Position numbers and translations under genes: made by a program. Positions 57,900-64,000 of a stretch of 64,000 nt of DNA are shown here, piece by piece (within the stretch, counting starts at the first letter, position 1; every line of letters starts with the position of its first letter). The DNA is from Gentiana macrophylla (Eukaryota; Streptophyta; Magnoliopsida; Gentianales; Gentianaceae). The stretch covers positions 1,366,501 through 1,430,500 of the forward strand of contig CM047806.1 in the NCBI GenBank assembly GCA_026214975.1, in the 5' to 3' direction. The notes beneath the pieces were generated by a model. It worked only from the letters and a program-made list of their open reading frames with translations. It made no database searches and had not been told where the DNA came from.

Positions 57900-59195
57900 T
57901 ATATTTTATACTTATGCAAATGTATAATATTATATACATGGCGATACCTGCTTCGATTATACATATCATTCTAAAAGATACTCAACTAAATCCCCTAATT
58001 GAATCGGACGGATTCCATCTCAAACGCGATGAAAAAGAATCACTCCTTCCCATTCCAATTTACTGTGACTTCCGGTGGGAAAAATATATATGTCTCACAC
58101 TAGGCATTTCATTTTCGGGCTTTCCGATCATTTGTAAGTTTTTTTTTTTGTTCTTTTTAACCATTTTCAATTGTTGTGTGACATGTTTTCTAATTTTTGG
58201 GTTGTTTTTTTAATAATGCAGATCATGAATTTGAATTTTATATCTAATGGAAATATCAGGTGTAAATATTAACTAAATTCACAATAAATTATTATCATCT
58301 CATTTGTGTAAAATTTTGTGTGTGTGTGTGTATATATATATAGGGCGGATGCATAATCCCGGGTGAAAAATGACGATAATTCTGAAAAACAATTGCAATG
58401 AAAAAATGTATAGTAGTGTTTTATGTCTCCACAGATCCAGAAATAAGCACTACCATGTATATCTGAAAATAATACGAATATACATTTTACATTATACAAT
58501 AAAAAATAAACACTACTATATATCATAGAATTTGAATACATTTACCCCTCTATTCATGTCAATAATGATTTACAATACTACAAACAATGTTTTGACGGAA
58601 ACAAACATTTCAAAAATTATTAATATTACCTATGCACTTTTATCACTTTGGTAATAACTATGTACTTTTATTTACATAATAAAAGTTTTATATCAAATTA
58701 TTCGATTAGTATAGGTGATAAAGGTGAATATAAATTTTACGGGGGCGAAAACAATAAATAACATATAGAGTAGTGTTTCTCCGGACCACAAAAAAAAAGT
58801 GTAGCTTAATTAGCTTATATTAAACTTCTCAAAAAAAAAAAAAAAAAAAAAAGCTTAAATTAAAGAGCTAGCCATAAATATATCAATATTCCACTAATGA
58901 TAACAAATCTAAAGTGATTAGATAGAGAAGTTGGCAAGTTATTGGTAGGTTGAATAGTAACATTTGCTTTTTCTCTTGATAATGATATAACTATAATCTT
59001 TTTTCAAGATAACAATGATAAGGCAATGGTGTAACATAACTATATATTATAATTCTTATCATTCAATCTTCATTTTAATTTGACGTTATAACTTTACACG
59101 TACAGCCAGATCAATCTGTGCCTTCCCATCAGTTTCCTATTAATATATAGAGTTGGAATCAAAAGATTGTGATGTGCATACTACTCAAAATTGCT
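57900..59195. other. Upstream region of the CLE gene
   Basis: No gene supported; a 99-codon open frame at 57914-58213 looks random. About 58340-58440 (GGGCGGATGCATAATCCCGGG) is a remnant of the hAT-like family seen at 28847. A run of about 22 A lies near 58830-58852. Confidence 0.45.
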
Positions 59196-59202
59196 TATAA
59201 AA
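59196..59202 (+). promoter_or_regulatory. TATA box of the CLE gene
   Basis: TATAAAA 92 bp before the start codon, giving an expected leader of about 60 nt. Confidence 0.6.
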
Positions 59203-59287
59203 TGAACCATCCACTTCTTAGTTCTTACTATACCTCTTAATTACCGATATAATTGTATTTGCAGAGTGATATTATACGAAAATAATA

Positions 59288-59518
59288 ATGATAACGATGA
59301 AGTCAAATTTTTTGTTAGTGGTATACATTATGGTATTGTTATTAACGTTTTTGAGTGCACAAACAGAAGGTCGAAATGTGAAGCTAATAACAAAGGCTAG
59401 GGAAGCTTTAGAGGCAGAATTTGTGAAGAAAATGGTGAATGTGAAAAGCTTTGAATGGCCAGAGAGATTGGCTCCATCAGGCCCTGATCCACATCACCAT
59501 TTTGATAATAAGGATTGA
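59288..59518 (+). CDS. CLE peptide hormone precursor
   Basis: A single exon of 76 aa. Residues 1-28 form a signal peptide (FLLVVYIMVLLLTFLSA hydrophobic core), so the product is secreted. Residues 29-59 are a variable, charged pro-region. Residues 60-71, RLAPSGPDPHHH, match the CLE 12-residue consensus, with prolines, Gly, Asp and His at the conserved places and a Leu at position 2. Five residues (FDNKD) follow. Family knowledge: the mature 12-13-residue peptide is released by proteolysis, may be hydroxylated on Pro, and acts outside the cell through CLAVATA1-type receptor kinases. Start could be Met1 or Met4. A TATA box lies upstream. An LTR retrotransposon begins within about 240 bp of the stop, so the 3' UTR may run into it. 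Which CLE orthologue it is cannot be decided. Confidence 0.88.
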   Translation: MITMKSNFLLVVYIMVLLLTFLSAQTEGRNVKLITKAREALEAEFVKKMVNVKSFEWPERLAPSGPDPHHHFDNKD

Positions 59519-59529
59519 GATTTAGTTTG

Positions 59530-60028
59530 TTAGCAAATTATCATGTAACTGTAGTGTTGAATCTACCTGTGCCCCCGGCCCCTCAGCGTTTGAAGATCAT
59601 ATATATATATATATATATATGGGGTTAAGTTAATTATACTATTTACCATAAATATTATTGCAGTGATTTATTCAGTAAGTCACCGAATCCTATATATTTG
59701 TACTTTCTTCATTCAGTTGAATGAATGCAATACAATTACTTTTACCATTATTCTATCATGGTATCAGAGCGACCAGACTAACGTCTTTCAAATCCTGATC
59801 AATAGTAAAGAAGTTGCTATAGGTGGGAGTTCGTCGTAATCTACACGAACCATCACCCCTCACCCATCTTCTTTCATATATTTTTTTTCCGTCGTTTTTC
59901 CCCCCCGTCAATTTCAGCGTTCATATTCTCAGACTTAATGCCACCGTATTGCCGTAACCCCCTCCTTCTGCTTCAGCCTACTCCCTACTTCTTCCCGTTC
60001 TTTTTTTTTAATCCTCCCTGCTTATTCC
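59530..60028 (+). mobile_element. Copia-type LTR end, primer-binding site and leader (element 1)
   Basis: TGGTATCAGAGC at 59759-59770 is a copia primer-binding site, directly after an LTR-like end (CTATCA, 59758). The LTR start could not be fixed because no partner is present. The leader that follows breaks off at 60028, where another LTR begins. Confidence 0.6.
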
Positions 60029-60242
60029 TGTTAAGTAATGATGTATGATGTGGTATGATCCTAGACCTACATCTTTTATTATGTGTTGTACGGATGATAT
60101 TATCTCCACTAGACAAGCTCTAGGATCTAGATAAGGTTTGTTAGATTTAGTCTTTATCTTCAAGCTACTATTTCCATATATGTATGGCAAATGTAAGCCT
60201 GAAACATTAAGTTGAATGAACATCATCTTCTTCCAAATTTCA
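60029..60242 (+). mobile_element. 5' LTR of a second copia element
   Basis: The 214-bp segment starts TGTTAAGTAATG and ends AAATTTCA. It is followed after 2 nt by the primer-binding site TTGGTATCGGAGC (60245-60257). It interrupts the leader of the preceding element. Confidence 0.7.
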
Positions 60243-60264
60243 AGTTGGTATCGGAGCAAGGTTA

Positions 60265-63051
60265 ATGGCGTCCACAACTTTGCCATCAGCTGTGACAGCC
60301 ACCACCACCACGCCGGTTACGGCTGCCACACTGATTCCAAATTCATCTGTTACAATAAGCAGTTCACTCATCCCACCTTCAATTCCATGGTCCTTATCTA
60401 TATTCCCACCATTTCCGTCCATGGCTAGCTAGCTTCTACACTTCTGGAGCTACAATACCATCAATTCCATCATTCTTCACTTATGGGCTGCCTTCTCGTC
60501 TTTCTACTTTGCCAGTTGTTGGATCTTCTGTGCATCCCAGCTCCCCAAATCTTCAGAATGTGCAATCCATGGATTCCACCTCCATTCTTCGTTCTACTTG
60601 TACGGTTAAGCTGAATCGAGACAACTACTTACTCTGGAAGTATACTATTCTTCCGATTGTGAAAGGCTATCGACTGAAGGGTTTCCTTTTTGGAAGTACT
60701 CCAAGACCAACCCTCTTATCGGCTGATGGAGTGCAGTTTCCTGTCACAACTGCTATTGAACAATGAGATGCCATGGATTATCTGTTGATGGGCTGGCTTC
60801 TCAGTTCTATGACAGAACATGCCCTTTCTGGGGTAATTTGTTGTAGCACTTCTTATAAAATTTGGAGTACTCTTGAAGCTTTGTTTAATTCACACTCAAA
60901 AGCTCGAATGTTGGAGTATAAGACTGCCCTTACTAAGACAGAGAAGGGAAATAGATCCATGGGTGACTATTTAGCCTTAATGAAGTCCTACTTTGATAAA
61001 TTGCTCGTAGCTGGCTACCCTATCTCAAAATCTGAACTCATTTTGGCAGTTCTTGGTGGTTTATATAGAGATTATGAGTCTGCCATAGTGAATATCACTG
61101 CTCGAGTAGGATCTATAAGTTGGCAAGAGGTTCAGTCACAATTTTTTGACTCATGAGAGGCTTGTGGCTCAATTCAATCATGGTACATCCAATCCCTCCT
61201 TGAATCTTACTCAGACGTATTCCAGAGGTCCTAATCCATCTAATTCTAGAGCATAGTTTTAGAATAACAACAGAGGAAGGGGTGGACAAAGATGAGGCAG
61301 GTCTAGAGGTGGAAGAGGAGGTGGCAGGTCCAATTCCAATAATAGAAGTGTGTGTCGATTATGTGGTAAGAATGGCCACACTGTGCTTGAATGTTGGCAT
61401 TGGTTTGATGTTAACTTTACTGGTCCTGGTAGCAATACCAATGGTTCAAGACCTACTGGAAATCAAGGCAATTCAAGACCTGTAGCCTTTATGGCCTCTC
61501 CTCAATCTGTAGCTGATTCATCTTGGTACATGGATAGTGGTTCTACTAACCACATCACATGGGATTTAAATAATCTTTATCTCAGTTCTGGCTACACAGG
61601 GTCTGACACACTTGGAGTTGGTAATGGTGAGCAGCTTAATATTCTACACATAGGCCAGTCTAAAATTTCTGTTACACATTCACCACACTCCTTAAAACTT
61701 CATCCCATGCTTTATGTACCTACTATCACTAAAAATCTTCTTAGTGTATCTAAACTTTCCTGTGATAATGATGTTGTTATTGAGTTTACTGACTCTACTT
61801 GTGTTGTTAAAGCCAAGAAAATAGGGATGCCTCTGCTGGTAGGAACAATGGAGGGTGGTCTGTACAAGATGGGCAAGCAAATTGAGACTTTCAGGAGCTC
61901 CCCTCAATCCAATCAAATCCAAGTCAAGCCTTCTTCTATTTTTGTGGCTGAGTCCAGTCGGGTTAAGACTGTTAATGTAAATAGGGATCCTAATGTATGG
62001 CATAGGAGATTAGGCCATCCTTCTTCAAAGATTTTGAATCAAATTCTGCAACAATGTAATGTGTCCTTGAATGAGAAACTTGTGTTTTGTGAATCATGCC
62101 AATATGGCAAGTCTCATACTCTTCCCTATACCTTGTCTGATTCTCATGCTAGTTGTGTGTTTGATTTGGTTCATACTGCTGTCTGGGGTCCACCACCAGT
62201 CAAGTCTACTGGTGGTTACTCATATTATGTGCATTTTCTGGATGATCACACTAGATATACTTGGTTGTTCCCCTTAAAACACAAATCTGAAGTGTATAAT
62301 ACTATCAAACAGTTCCAAATAATGGCTGAAACTCAATTTTCCACTAAAAATTAAGTGTTTCCATTCAGACTGGGGGGAGAATATAGAAATATCGAGCCCT
62401 ACTAGAAAGAACAGGGCATTGATTTTAGACATCCTTGCCCCCATTCTCATGGCCAGCATGGAAGGGTTGAAATGAAGCATAGACACATTGTAGAATTAGG
62501 CCTCATTCTCCTGGCTCAGGCTTTCATGCCTTTAAGCTTTTAATGGCACAGTTTTCAGTAGGCTGTGGTGATTATAAATTGCCTTCCAACTTCTGTTTTA
62601 CAAGATCTATCTCCTCATGAGTGTCTCTATAAAACTAAACCTGACTATAAAAGGTTCAAAACTTTTGGTTGTGCTTGTTATCCTCATCTTAGGCCCTTCC
62701 AAACAACTAAGTTTCAATTTCATTCCAGTAGGTGTGTTAATCTAGGGATTAGTCCTTGTCATAAAGGATATTAATGTCTAGATATGAGTGGAAGGATTTA
62801 TGTCACAAGGGATATGGTTTTTGATGAGTCAAATTTCCCCTTTGTCAGTGGTTTTACACAGGGTCCTAATAGAGCTGTTCATGTATTAGATGAATCTGCA
62901 AGTGTTTTCTTCGTTCCTTCATCATCAACAGACACTCCTGACAGTCATCATGCCCATGAACATAATACAGACACTCCAAGTGTTCAGGCAGGTACTCCTA
63001 GTTCTGATTCTATTTCACCTACTTCAACATTGCATACCAATCTCAACTTGT
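60265..63051 (+). pseudogene. Copia gag-protease-integrase remnant
   Basis: Frames, in order: gag start MASTTLPSAV at 60265; gag core (LNRDNYLLWKYTILPIVKGY, KTEKGNRSMGDYLALMKSYF); Gly/Arg-rich linker; CCHC knuckle CRLCGKNGHTVLECWH at about 61350; protease motif MDSGSTNHI at about 61530; GAG-pre-integrase WHRRLGHPSSK at about 62000 and CESCQYGKSH; integrase core with VHTAVWGPP and HFLDDHTRYTW. Stops or frame changes are visible near 60428, 60764, 61156, 62354 and 62774. Late integrase parts (FGCACYPH, MVFDESNFPF) continue to 63050, where the next LTR cuts in. There is no reverse transcriptase in the window. Confidence 0.85.
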
Positions 63052-64000
63052 TGTTGAAATAGTGTCCTAAACCCAATCGGGTTGGACCGGATCCAACCGG
63101 GTCGGATCATTTCTACTATTTCTTTATGTTTGTACATATATTAAACGGCTTTTCTATTGTCATATATTTGTTCTTTTAAAGAACCAATTGTGAATTGTTA
63201 TATGATAACGTCCTTAGTATTAAACTGTGATAGAGAAACCATGATAGGCGATCATGGTTAATGAGATTTTTAATCATTTTAATAAGTTTGATACTTAAAT
63301 GTCTCAGGATGATGTACTATTAAACAGGGCATTGATAGTATGAACATGCTAGCACGTATTAGATGTCTTCTGTATTTAGGGCAGGGATAGATCTCGTCTA
63401 TCGAAGTGTAGAGACACTTGGACTGTACGTGGACGTGTATTAGAGAATGCGTACGTTAGACTGACCCATTCACACGGATAAGTGTCACACTATGTGACGG
63501 CTGTGTAATTATCCTTAGGACCGGAGTCTACATGGCATCACGGTGTGGATTGTCATGCTTTGACGCTATTGAGGCTTCCCCTAGACACGTGGCGATCATG
63601 CCGTAGTGATTGGGTGTGATACTGAAGAATGCGGAGTATACATGTTTGGTCGTTTGAAAATCACGTACCCTATCAGTAAGGGTGAATATCCGAAAGGGCC
63701 TTCTTATAAAGAATGTCTTACTCTCGTGAATCTTTGCAAAGTGGAAGTAAATGAGTTACTTTGAGAGAGTTTGATATCCATATTATAAGATACGGTCGTT
63801 AATGTTTTGAAACTCGACTAACGACTGTATGGATATTATTACAGCGATAAGATTGTAAGTTACACGGTAACTGTTTCACATGAAAGGCAGTAGTCATTGC
63901 ATTTGACTCTTTCGATGATTGGGGGTCACGGTGTGTTGCTAGACGCTATCCCGTGATCGTTAGGCATGAAGGGCATTTTTGTAATTTGCACTTTGTGTCT
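63052..64000 (+). mobile_element. LTR of a third, nested LTR retrotransposon (runs off the window)
   Basis: Copia coding sequence stops abruptly at 63051 and TGTTGAAATAGTGTCC begins. TGTTGRAATAGTGTCC starts are common in long plant copia LTRs. The sequence differs from its neighbours in composition and has no open frame. Its right end and internal region lie beyond 64000. The 5 bp before it, CTTGT (63047-63051), should recur after its far end. Confidence 0.65.

Noticed and set aside
57914..58213. 99-codon open frame
   Set aside because: Hydrophobic, AT-driven composition, no start context and no similarity recognised.

Overview
The window is nuclear DNA of a flowering plant, most likely a eudicot. 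It is AT-rich, its genes have short spliced introns, and it holds plant-only families (CLE peptide, F-box/DUF295, RING-H2 of the MBR/BIG BROTHER type). It carries dense layers of plant transposons. The species cannot be named from the sequence. There is no bacterial or organellar organisation.

Host genes, left to right: an intronless F-box/DUF295 gene (8675-9829, minus); an ATP11-type mitochondrial F1-ATPase assembly factor in four coding exons (17128-18779, plus); a three-exon gene of unknown function with nuclear-localisation-like and coiled-coil regions (19583-23957, minus), interrupted by an apparent one-base slip in an A9 run; two RING-H2 E3 ligase genes 16 kb apart on the plus strand (35816-37486 and 52277-53707), which share the intron inside the RING; and a small CLE peptide-hormone precursor (59288-59518, plus). 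They do not form a pathway and sit as islands among repeats.

Mobile DNA fills most of the rest. 0-8 kb holds a decayed Ty3/gypsy gag, a solo LTR inside a duplicated segment, and a truncated Ty1/copia element. A 5.4-kb Helitron (9969-15411) sits 139 bp upstream of the F-box start codon. 24-31 kb has a 5'-truncated LINE, several MITEs with visible target-site duplications (TSDs), and a second solo LTR of the same family. 32-34 kb has a weaker TIR-like unit. 37.7-40.1 kb has a palindromic pair of LTRs and a MITE-like element with a very pyrimidine-rich core. 42.4-44.5 kb is a perfect solo LTR with TSD TAACC. 45-51 kb is a patchwork of tandem duplications invaded by MITEs and a TRIM-like element, and may lie in the long 5' leader region of the second RING gene. 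59.5-64 kb has three LTR elements stacked on one another, the last running off the window.

The most unusual object is the inverted LTR dimer at 37740-38962. Both outer ends are the same LTR end (U3 side), the arms are about 565 and 603 bp around a 55-bp centre, and the whole unit is flanked by one perfect 5-bp TSD (ACATC). It therefore looks like a single integration of a palindromic cDNA rather than two independent insertions.
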